Below, in pieces: positions 23,995 to 31,830 of a DNA stretch of 64,000 nt. Below the pieces are notes generated by a model. That model worked only from the letters and a program-made list of their open reading frames with translations, ran no database searches and was not told where the DNA came from. The DNA is taken from assembly GCF_900188325.1 (NCBI RefSeq), contig NZ_FZPD01000004.1:502501-566500 (forward strand), given 5' to 3'. Made by a program: the position numbers and the translations under genes. The stretch is from Ekhidna lutea. GTDB lineage: Bacteria > Bacteroidota > Bacteroidia > Cytophagales > Cyclobacteriaceae. Each line of letters opens with the position of its first letter. The stretch's first letter is position 1.

Positions 23995-24963
23995 ATGAAT
24001 CGCATCGATCGCCTCAACGCACTTCTCATTCACCTTCAAAGTAAACCCAGAGTTACCCTCTCAGAGCTTGAAGATCGCTTTGAAATTGGTCGGAGGACGG
24101 TTTTTAGAGACATCCGATCCCTCATAGATGCCGGAGTACCTATCGGTGGAGAAGCCGGCGAAGGATATTTCATTGTTGAGGGCTATCACTTACCCCCTGT
24201 CGTTTTCAATAAAGAAGAAGCTGCTGCCATACTGATGGGAGCAAAATTTGTCGAACAAAATGCTGATGTGCATACCATTCAGGAATACGAGAAAGCCATG
24301 TATAAAATCAAGGCGGTTCTGAAATATTCCGATAAAGAGTTTTTAGACAACCTGAACGAACGGGTAGCTATCCGGCCTAGCCCGACCCCTCGCCAGCCTG
24401 TCGATTCGCATATTGCAGAAATCCAGCAGGCCATCGCAACAAATCGGCTGGTATCCATGACTTATTATTCACAATACAATGATTCTACCACTTCCAGGGA
24501 AGTCGAACCTTTGGGAATGGTTTTCTACTCTGGCCGTTGGCATCTGATTGCCTTTTGTCGCTTGCGACGAGACCTGAGAGACTTTCGTACAGATCGAATT
24601 CAAAAAGTAAATGTATTGCCGGAAATCATAGACCCTGCAAAACATCCAAACTATCTGGATTTTCTCAATGAAGCATTAATAGGAACTGATGCCAAGGAAG
24701 CAACCATTAAATGCACAGCAAAAGCAGCCAGGTTTATGGGAGAACAGAAATATTTTCAGGGATTTGTTGAAGAAACAAAGCTGCAAGACGGTCATTATCA
24801 AATGAAATTTGTGACCCCCTATTACGATTATTTTGCTCGTTGGCTAATGATGTATGGAAATGAGATTGAAATCCTTTCCCCTTCCGAATTACAGGGAATT
24901 GCAGCCACCATAGCAAAGAATTTACTTGAGCATCACAGTGCACCATTTTTAGTCAAAACATAA
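23995..24963 (+). CDS. YafY-family WYL-domain transcriptional regulator
   Basis: This 322-residue protein has an N-terminal winged HTH (TLSELEDRFEIGRRTVFRDIRSL), a linker and a WYL domain (about 140-215: SMTYYSQYNDSTTSREVEPLGMVFYSGRWHLIAFC). A C-terminal WCX-like extension follows. WYL domains often bind small ligands or nucleic acid. It starts 45 bp after the preceding gene and ends 5 bp before the NTF2-like gene. It heads a run of small stress-type genes (24969-26891) that it may control (inference). Confidence 0.92.
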   Translation: MNRIDRLNALLIHLQSKPRVTLSELEDRFEIGRRTVFRDIRSLIDAGVPIGGEAGEGYFIVEGYHLPPVVFNKEEAAAILMGAKFVEQNADVHTIQEYEKAMYKIKAVLKYSDKEFLDNLNERVAIRPSPTPRQPVDSHIAEIQQAIATNRLVSMTYYSQYNDSTTSREVEPLGMVFYSGRWHLIAFCRLRRDLRDFRTDRIQKVNVLPEIIDPAKHPNYLDFLNEALIGTDAKEATIKCTAKAARFMGEQKYFQGFVEETKLQDGHYQMKFVTPYYDYFARWLMMYGNEIEILSPSELQGIAATIAKNLLEHHSAPFLVKT

Positions 24964-24968
24964 TTCGT

Positions 24969-25457
24969 ATGAAAACACTAATCGCTGCGTCATTACTTTT
25001 CATCACCTCATCCTTATATGCGCAAAGTGCGCAAGATGAGATTGATCAACAAATCTGGACTCCTTTCACCAAAGCATGGGAAGCCAATGATGGTGAAGCA
25101 TTCAATGCCATTCATTCCGACGATGTATGGCGCATCAATCCAGGCCGATTGCTTGTTGGAAATGAGTATAAATCCAGAAATGCTGAAAACATGCAGGGGC
25201 AGATTAGAGCACGTATCATTGAATTTACGTTCGAAACCCGCACCAGCAATGGAAATAATGCATATGAAGTCGGCTATTATCGGATCACAGACAGCTCGCA
25301 AGAAGAACCCAGATACTTTGTGGGTAGATTCCATGTGGCAATGAAAAAAATCGATGGTATTTGGAAGATCATCCAGGATTGGGATACTGGTGAGATTAAT
25401 GGCGAAAAAATAACCCCAGAAAGTCTTGTAAAAAGAGAATTTATTCACTTTGAATAA
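24969..25457 (+). CDS. secreted SnoaL/NTF2-like (DUF4440-type) protein
   Basis: This 162-residue protein has a signal peptide (MKTLIAASLLFITSSLYAQ). The NTF2/SnoaL-like fold shows FTKAWEANDGEAFNAIHSDDVWRINPG at the start and VAMKKIDGIWKIIQDWDTG at the end. Such domains are small binding or isomerase-like folds without a set function. It lies 5 bp after the YafY regulator and is probably co-transcribed. The hairpin at 25477 follows. Confidence 0.85.
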   Translation: MKTLIAASLLFITSSLYAQSAQDEIDQQIWTPFTKAWEANDGEAFNAIHSDDVWRINPGRLLVGNEYKSRNAENMQGQIRARIIEFTFETRTSNGNNAYEVGYYRITDSSQEEPRYFVGRFHVAMKKIDGIWKIIQDWDTGEINGEKITPESLVKREFIHFE

Positions 25458-25476
25458 CATTTTTCTTCATCTCAAA

Positions 25477-25520
25477 AAATGAGTGACATAGGGCTGTCAC
25501 TATGGCTCATTTCTTTGTTT
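25477..25520 (+). terminator. hairpin with weak T tract
   Basis: AAATGAG (25477-25483) pairs with CTCATTT (25506-25512), and CATAG pairs with CTATG inside. A CTTTGTTTTC tail follows. It separates the YafY/NTF2 pair from the GyrI-like gene and may be a partial terminator. Confidence 0.55.
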
Positions 25521-25546
25521 TCATAATCAATTAAACTCACACAATT

Positions 25547-26173
25547 ATGGAAGCAACAATTGAAAAACTTGATCTTCAAAAAGCTGATTCTAACTACTAC
25601 AAAGCATCAGCTACTCCTGAGATAAGAGATCTTGACCCTTATTATTATCTTTCTGTTCAGGGCAAAGGACATCCTGAATCTGAAGCAGTATGGAAAGCTG
25701 TAGAGCAACTATCAGCAGTAGCTTTCACCATTAAGTTCAGATGCAAAGCCGAAGATATGGACTTTAAAGTCCCTAAAATGGAAGCACTCTGGTGGATTGA
25801 TGGCGGGTTAGATGTTCAAGACAAAATGCCGGAAACACCGAAGGAAGAATGGAACTGGAAGTTTCTCATCAGAATGCCAGATTTTGTGGAAGGAGATCAT
25901 TTCTACAGAGCTATTGAGCACATAAAAAGAAAGAATTCCGATCTTCTTGCTGATGACCCAGTGAAATTTGAACTCATCAATGAAGGAAGGTGTGTGCAAA
26001 TGCTACACATTGGTAGCTATGATGCAGAAGAGCCCACAATTTTGAAAATGATAGGGCATCTTGAAGAACAGGGATTAAAAATCAATGGATACCACCATGA
26101 AATATACCTGAGTGATCCAAGAAAAACACCTGAAGACAGGTTAAATACGATAATCAGATATGCAGTAAAATGA
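25547..26173 (+). CDS. GyrI-like small-molecule-binding protein
   Basis: This 208-residue cytoplasmic protein has a GyrI-like fold: YYYLSVQGKGHPES, EALWWIDGG, MPDFVEGDHFYRAIE and VQMLHIGSYDAEEPTI. The last segment matches the conserved glutamate/glycine part of the ligand pocket. It has no HTH, so it is a stand-alone binding domain, often linked to drug or stress responses. Its stop overlaps the start of the VOC gene by 4 bp (ATGA), which shows translational coupling. Confidence 0.9.
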   Translation: MEATIEKLDLQKADSNYYKASATPEIRDLDPYYYLSVQGKGHPESEAVWKAVEQLSAVAFTIKFRCKAEDMDFKVPKMEALWWIDGGLDVQDKMPETPKEEWNWKFLIRMPDFVEGDHFYRAIEHIKRKNSDLLADDPVKFELINEGRCVQMLHIGSYDAEEPTILKMIGHLEEQGLKINGYHHEIYLSDPRKTPEDRLNTIIRYAVK

Positions 26174-26538
26174 AAATATTAGGATTAAGAACAACTATCT
26201 ACCATGTTCCCAACCTCGATGAAGCCAAAGCGTGGTATAGTGAGGCCTTTGAAACCAAGCCCTATTTTGATGAGCCTTTTTATGTAGGCTTTAATGTAGC
26301 AGGGTATGAGTTGGGTTTGGTGCCAGATGAAAGACCGGCACAAGAAAAGAGCGATAACGTAGAATCTTTTTGGGGAGTAGAAAATGTGGAAGAGGCACAT
26401 AACAATCTGATCAAGCAAGGAGCTACAGAGCATGTTGCTCCTACAAATGTTGGTGGTGAGATTGTTGTCTCAAACCTTAAAGACCCGTGGGGTAATGTGA
26501 TCGGATTGATCTACAACCCGGATTTCAAAGCTGAATGA
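26170..26538 (+). CDS. VOC (glyoxalase/bleomycin resistance) family protein
   Basis: This is a 122-residue single-domain VOC protein with two beta-alpha-beta-beta-beta modules (TIYHVPNLDEAKAWYSEAF and VVSNLKDPWGNVIGLIYNP). The PWGN motif near the end is typical. It could be a lyase, dioxygenase or antibiotic-binding protein; the substrate is unknown. It overlaps the flanking genes by 4 bp on both sides. Confidence 0.92.
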   Translation: MKILGLRTTIYHVPNLDEAKAWYSEAFETKPYFDEPFYVGFNVAGYELGLVPDERPAQEKSDNVESFWGVENVEEAHNNLIKQGATEHVAPTNVGGEIVVSNLKDPWGNVIGLIYNPDFKAE

Positions 26539-26891
26539 GCACTATTCAACATTTTATATTAGGACTCGATGGTCAACAAAAGGCCATCGTTTCCTACTTG
26601 CATCATATGATGCTAGAATATGATTTGATTGGAAAAATAAGATTTAAAATACCAATGTACTTTCAAAAGTCATGGGTCTGCTACCTCAATCCAATTAAGA
26701 ATGACGGAATAGAACTGGCATTTCTAAATGGATATCAACTTTCTAATGAACAAGGCATTCTTCAAGCTAAGAATAGAAAAATGGTAGCTGGCATAGATAT
26801 CTTTCATGTAAATGAAATTCCTGAAACAGCAGTAAGAGAGATTATTAATGAAGCACTCATTTTAGATCAAATTGCCAAAACGAAAAATTAA
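26535..26891 (+). CDS. DUF1801-family protein
   Basis: This 118-residue cytoplasmic protein resembles the DUF1801/YdhG fold (KIRFKIPMYFQKSWVCYLNP and GIELAFLNGYQLS). Its function is unknown. Its start overlaps the VOC stop by 4 bp. The GyrI, VOC and DUF1801 genes thus form a tight three-gene unit, and this combination often appears together in stress-type accessory clusters (recalled, not checked). Confidence 0.8.
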   Translation: MSTIQHFILGLDGQQKAIVSYLHHMMLEYDLIGKIRFKIPMYFQKSWVCYLNPIKNDGIELAFLNGYQLSNEQGILQAKNRKMVAGIDIFHVNEIPETAVREIINEALILDQIAKTKN

Positions 26892-27030
26892 ATTTTAAGT
26901 ATTTTACCTATGCTTTTTATAGGGGTTCTCACCTAATTCTCAATTCCGTTGCTGCAAGATTCATAAAATCATATTCCAAAAACATTGCACTCGGTTATCT
27001 TACAATATTAAGCTATCATCTTTATTACTT

Positions 27031-28779
27031 TTGGAAGCCTCACCGACAACATTATTTTCCAAGGTCCAGACACTGCTTGAAAAAGCATATAAGTGTAGAA
27101 TGAACGACCTGAAAACCAGTATTAAACTGGCTGAAGAAGCACTTAGTATCAGTAAGGAAAATGGGGATAAACGAAGCATAGGACAATCACTTTCTCATCT
27201 CTCCTTATTTCACATGATCATTGGCGACTTTGACCTATCAGTCAATATTGCGAATGAAGCGATTGAAAATTTCACTGAGATTGGAGATAAAAAAGGTATA
27301 GCAGATGCTAAATACACCATAGCGGGTGTACTTTATAAAACAGACGACTATAACCTTGGGTTAACCTATCTGCTAGACTGCCTAAAGACCTACAAAAAGC
27401 TCAATGACTACCATAATCAGGCAAGGGTAGAAAAATCAATGGGCACTATTTATGAGTACTTTGGAGATACATCCAGTGCAATTAAAATCTATAATTCAGC
27501 TATAGAGTCTGGCGTAAAAGCAGATGATTTAAATCTCCAGTCCAACGCGTTCAATCCACTTTCGGGGATATACCTCAACCAAGGAAAAGTTCAAGAAGCT
27601 AAGGAGCTCATTGAGAAATCGATTGCCTTCAAGAATGAAACAGGAGACACCAGAGGGCTTGCATTTGCACTTTATGGAAGAGGTAAAATTTATACAGTTA
27701 CCGGTGAGTTTGATAAAGCTGAAAGTGATTTTTTAGAAGCTGAAAAAATCCATCAGGAAATGGGTGAAAAACTGGGGCTCGCAATGTGCTACCATAAGCG
27801 AGGTTTTTTGTACATCAAGATGAATCGATTGGATGAGGCGAGAGACATCTTAGTGAAAGCTTTGGCATACAGCAATAAGTACCGCATTATTCTAATCAAG
27901 TTCAAGGCGAATTTGCTGTTACATGAAATTGCCAAAAAAGAGGGGAATCTGGAGTTAGCACTGAAGTACCTACAGCAATATATAGATGAAAAAGAAAGTG
28001 TGATCAATGATCGTACTGCCAAGGTTATCAAAAGCTATGACGACATCAATAAAATGCAGCAACTGGAGCGGGAGGCAGAAATTCAAAAGGAAAAAGCTGA
28101 CATCATTGAGAAGAAAAAAATTGAGCTCGACTCCTTCTTTTATAGAATCTCACATGACCTGAAAGGCCCTATTACTTCCATGATGAGCCTGAATTACCTT
28201 GCTAAGTATGAGGTAAAGGATCCAACAGGACTAAAATTTATTGGTGAATATGAGAAGCAGGCTACTCGGCTGAATAACATTCTTGACGGACTATTGAACC
28301 TGACTAAGATGTCTTTCAACGAAGACACCAAACAGGAAATCGATTTTGAGAAAGTCATTTACGACTGCATTGCCTCCTATAAGTTTTTAGCAAACTACGA
28401 ACTGGTCGAATTTAAAATCCATGTTGACCAACATATCAAGTATGAGGCGGAGTGGACACTCATTAATACCATCATTCAAAACCTCATCGAAAACGGGGTG
28501 AAGTATGCCAGAACGGAAAAAAATAAGCCATTTATAGATATCTCTGTAAGAGATGAATCAGACAAAATCGTAATTGAATGTGCCGATAATGGTATTGGAA
28601 TGGATCAAGATACGGTAGAAAAGATTTTCACAATGTTTTTCCGCGTCAATCGTAAAATTGAAGGAACGGGTCTTGGTCTTCACATCTTAAAACGTGCGAT
28701 CGAACGTCTGGATGGAGATGTTCAAGTAAAAAGTAAATTAGGGGAAGGCACCACTTTTCGTATTACCCTCCCATTGTAA
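27031..28779 (+). CDS. cytoplasmic TPR sensor histidine kinase
   Basis: This 582-residue protein has tetratricopeptide repeats to about residue 330, a coiled coil, HisKA with phospho-His in FYRISHDLKGPI (about 371) and HATPase_c (IIQNLIENGVKY, DNGIGMD, GTGLGLHILK). No membrane segment is seen, so it senses inside the cell or through partner proteins. The start is uncertain. TTG at 27031 includes the first TPR helix, but a TACTTTTG promoter-like box (27026-27033) overlaps it, and ATG at 27100 is an alternative. No response regulator lies next to it, so it is an orphan kinase. It converges on lpd. Confidence 0.88.
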   Translation: MEASPTTLFSKVQTLLEKAYKCRMNDLKTSIKLAEEALSISKENGDKRSIGQSLSHLSLFHMIIGDFDLSVNIANEAIENFTEIGDKKGIADAKYTIAGVLYKTDDYNLGLTYLLDCLKTYKKLNDYHNQARVEKSMGTIYEYFGDTSSAIKIYNSAIESGVKADDLNLQSNAFNPLSGIYLNQGKVQEAKELIEKSIAFKNETGDTRGLAFALYGRGKIYTVTGEFDKAESDFLEAEKIHQEMGEKLGLAMCYHKRGFLYIKMNRLDEARDILVKALAYSNKYRIILIKFKANLLLHEIAKKEGNLELALKYLQQYIDEKESVINDRTAKVIKSYDDINKMQQLEREAEIQKEKADIIEKKKIELDSFFYRISHDLKGPITSMMSLNYLAKYEVKDPTGLKFIGEYEKQATRLNNILDGLLNLTKMSFNEDTKQEIDFEKVIYDCIASYKFLANYELVEFKIHVDQHIKYEAEWTLINTIIQNLIENGVKYARTEKNKPFIDISVRDESDKIVIECADNGIGMDQDTVEKIFTMFFRVNRKIEGTGLGLHILKRAIERLDGDVQVKSKLGEGTTFRITLPL

Positions 28780-28782
28780 TCA

Positions 28783-30177
28783 TCACATATGTATCGGTCG
28801 GTTCTCAGTGGCTGCAAGCGCTGCTTCCTTAAACGCCTCCATGTAGGTAGGATGTGCATGTGACATACGAGCCACGTCCTCTGCTGAAGCCCTATATTCC
28901 ATAGCAGTTACTCCAGCAGCAATCATATCAGCAGCTCTTGCTCCTATAATATGTACTCCTAAGATTTCATCCGTTTCTTTATCAGCAAGGATTTTCACCA
29001 ACCCATCCGTATCCATACTTGCTCGAGCCCTTCCAAGGGCTTTATATGGAAACTTACCTGTTTTATACTTTCTTCCCTGCTCCTTTAGCTGCTCTTCTGT
29101 ATAACCAACAGATGCTACCTCCGGCCAGGTATAAACAACTCCAGGAATCAGGTTATAATTGATATGTGGCTTTTGTCCCATGATCGATTCAGCAACAAAA
29201 ACGCCCTCTTCTTCTGCCTTGTGAGCAAGCATGGCTCCCTTCACTACATCGCCAATCGCGTAAATATTTTCTACATTCGTTCTCAGGTGATCATCCACTT
29301 CAACCCGGCCTTTGTCATCCATTTTCACGCCGGCTTTATCTAAGCCAAGCTTGTCAGTGTATGGTCTTCGTCCAATGGAAACCAGGCAATAATCGCCTTT
29401 CAGCTCCACAGTTTCTCCCTTTTTATTTTCCGCTTTAACCGTCACATTATTTCCTTTTCTTTCAACGGCTGTGACTTTATGGCCAAGATAATGTTCAAAA
29501 CCAATGCCTTTTAGTGACTTCTGAAGTTCCTTACCCATGGTTCCATCCATACTTGGAATCAAGTTTTCCAGGAATTCAACCACAGATACTTTTGCTCCCA
29601 AACGAGCATAAACTGAACCGAGCTCAACGCCAATTACGCCTCCGCCGATCACAATCATGTGTTTCGGTATTTCTTTGAGTTCTAATGCTTCCGTACTGGT
29701 GATTACACGCTCTTTATCCAGTTCAATGAATGGAAGGCTGGCAGGTTTTGATCCTGTCGCAATAATCACTTTCTCGGCTGTAATCTTCTGCTTTTTCTTA
29801 CCATCAATCTGAATGGTGTTTTTATCCACAAAGCTCCCCATCCCGTGAAAAACATCGATTTTGTTTTTCTTCATCAGGTAGTCAATCCCTTCCACATTCT
29901 GCTTCACTACATCGGCCTTCCGCCCGATCATCTGCTTTAGGTTCACCTTCGGCTTATTGATGTCAATACCATGAGTCTTGAAGGTATGTTCTGCAGCATG
30001 GAAGTGCTCCGAAGAATCCAGTAATGCTTTAGAAGGAATGCACCCTACATTCAAGCATGTACCTCCTAATGTGTCATACTTTTCAATGATGGCTGTTTTG
30101 AGTCCCAACTGTGCACAGCGGATGGCCGCTACATACCCACCTGGACCAGAACCGATTACTACTACTTGATAATCCAT
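28783..30177 (-). CDS. lpdA: dihydrolipoyl dehydrogenase (E3)
   Basis: This 464-residue FAD enzyme reoxidises the dihydrolipoyl groups of 2-oxoacid dehydrogenases and passes electrons to NAD+. The N-terminal FAD motif GSGPGGYVAA, the redox disulfide GGTCLNVGCIPSK, the NAD motif GGGVIGVELG and the C-terminal His/Glu active site (HAHPTYMEA) are all intact. It lies 39 bp downstream of sucB and completes the 2-oxoglutarate dehydrogenase set. It probably also serves the branched-chain complex, whose E1 is at 6189. Confidence 0.97.
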   Translation of the reverse strand: MDYQVVVIGSGPGGYVAAIRCAQLGLKTAIIEKYDTLGGTCLNVGCIPSKALLDSSEHFHAAEHTFKTHGIDINKPKVNLKQMIGRKADVVKQNVEGIDYLMKKNKIDVFHGMGSFVDKNTIQIDGKKKQKITAEKVIIATGSKPASLPFIELDKERVITSTEALELKEIPKHMIVIGGGVIGVELGSVYARLGAKVSVVEFLENLIPSMDGTMGKELQKSLKGIGFEHYLGHKVTAVERKGNNVTVKAENKKGETVELKGDYCLVSIGRRPYTDKLGLDKAGVKMDDKGRVEVDDHLRTNVENIYAIGDVVKGAMLAHKAEEEGVFVAESIMGQKPHINYNLIPGVVYTWPEVASVGYTEEQLKEQGRKYKTGKFPYKALGRARASMDTDGLVKILADKETDEILGVHIIGARAADMIAAGVTAMEYRASAEDVARMSHAHPTYMEAFKEAALAATENRPIHM

Positions 30178-30216
30178 ATGTATAGATTTTAGATTGGGAG
30201 ATTTTAGATTTTAGAA

Positions 30217-31782
30217 TTAGACACCTAGCATTAATCGTGTAGGATCTTCGAGAAGCTGTTTTACTCTCACCAGAAAACTCACAGATTCACGTCCGTCAAT
30301 GATTCGGTGATCATAGGAAAGAGCGACGTACATCATCGGCCTCACAACCACTTCACCGTTTTCTACAACCGCACGCTCTACAATGTTGTGCATACCAAGT
30401 ATAGCTGACTGAGGGGCGTTAATTATTGGCGTTGACATCATAGAGCCAAACACTCCACCATTGGTGATCGTGAATGTTCCACCTTCCATCTCTTCAATAC
30501 TCAACTTATTGTCTCTTGCTTTGGTGGCAAGCCTGATAACTTCCTTTTCAATCTGCACAAAGTTCATGGATTCGGCATTTCGAATAACCGGCACCACGAG
30601 TCCTTTCGGTGCTGATACCGCAATTGAGATATCACAGTAATCACTGAATACCAGTTCATTTCCATCGATTTGACCATTCACTGCTGGCCATTCCTGAAGT
30701 GCAACGCAGACAGCTTTTGTGAAGAAAGACATGAAACCAAGCCCGACTTCATGCTTTTCCTTGAATTCCTCTTTGTATTTCTTTCTCAGATCCATGATTG
30801 GTTTCATGTTCACCTCATTAAATGTGGTGAGCATTGCGGTTTCATTCTTAACCGAAACCAATCGGCGAGATACTGTCTTCCTTAACGAAGACATTTTTTC
30901 TCTGCGCTGCTCTCTGCTCACCCCTCCACCAAAAGTTGGTGCTTCAAATTGCGGTTTGGCTGGTTTGTCGTCAGTAGCAGACTTAGACTCCTGCTTGGAC
31001 TTCTCAGCTTTCATCGCATCTTCCTTAGTGATTCGGCCGTCTTTTCCAGAGCCCTTCACATCCGAGGCAGATATCCCCTTTTCATCTAAAATTTTAGCTG
31101 CGGCAGGAGAAGCGTGTCCGGTCGCATATGTTTCTTTGTCAGAAGAAGAGCTCGAGCTATCAGAAGAGCTACTTGCATCCTGACTTGCAGAAGATGAAGT
31201 TGAAGGCGAGCCTTCCATCACTTCAATTTTGCAAATCAATGCGCCAATCTCAAGCGTATCACCTTCCTGAGCAACAATTTGAAGTTTTCCTTGAGCCTCT
31301 GCTGTTAAATCGAAGGTTGCCTTATCTGATTCGATTTCTGCAATCACCTCATCCAGCTCCACAAAATCGCCATCACCTTTGGCCCAGTTTGATATTGTCA
31401 CCTCTGTAATTGACTCACCAACCGCAGGTACTTTCATTTCGAGAACCTCACCTGTTGCTTTTGGCTCTGAGGAAGAGTCACCACCTGACTCAGGTTTTTC
31501 ATCAGAGGACGTATCATCAGAGGAACTTGAAGGATTTCCACCACTTGCACTTTCATCTATTTCACATAATACAGCTCCAATTTCAAGCGTATCTCCTTCT
31601 TCGGCTTTGATGCTTAGCTTACCAGCAGCCTCAGCGGTAACTTCAAACGTGGCTTTGTCTGATTCCAGCTCACAAATCACTTCATCCATTTCCACCATAT
31701 CCCCATCGCTTTTTGTCCACGATGCTACGGTCACTTCTGTGATGGACTCACCAACCGCAGGTACTTTCATTTCAAGACTCAT
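30217..31782 (-). CDS. sucB: dihydrolipoyllysine succinyltransferase (2-oxoglutarate dehydrogenase E2)
   Basis: This is the 521-residue core of the 2-oxoglutarate dehydrogenase complex. It carries two lipoyl domains, with lipoyl lysines K43 and K154 in ESDKATF. Ser/Asp-rich linkers separate them from a peripheral-subunit-binding domain ([15 protein letters not shown]...GRITKEDA) and from a catalytic acyltransferase domain ending in SYDHRIIDG, with the catalytic His. Two lipoyl domains are more than the single one in E. coli SucB and fit several Bacteroidota. It lies between sucA and lpdA on the same strand. Confidence 0.95.
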   Translation of the reverse strand: MSLEMKVPAVGESITEVTVASWTKSDGDMVEMDEVICELESDKATFEVTAEAAGKLSIKAEEGDTLEIGAVLCEIDESASGGNPSSSSDDTSSDEKPESGGDSSSEPKATGEVLEMKVPAVGESITEVTISNWAKGDGDFVELDEVIAEIESDKATFDLTAEAQGKLQIVAQEGDTLEIGALICKIEVMEGSPSTSSSASQDASSSSDSSSSSSDKETYATGHASPAAAKILDEKGISASDVKGSGKDGRITKEDAMKAEKSKQESKSATDDKPAKPQFEAPTFGGGVSREQRREKMSSLRKTVSRRLVSVKNETAMLTTFNEVNMKPIMDLRKKYKEEFKEKHEVGLGFMSFFTKAVCVALQEWPAVNGQIDGNELVFSDYCDISIAVSAPKGLVVPVIRNAESMNFVQIEKEVIRLATKARDNKLSIEEMEGGTFTITNGGVFGSMMSTPIINAPQSAILGMHNIVERAVVENGEVVVRPMMYVALSYDHRIIDGRESVSFLVRVKQLLEDPTRLMLGV

Positions 31783-31830
31783 TTTCTTCTTGTTTAATGT
31801 TTTATATTCTTTTCAGATTATGTCGTGTTC

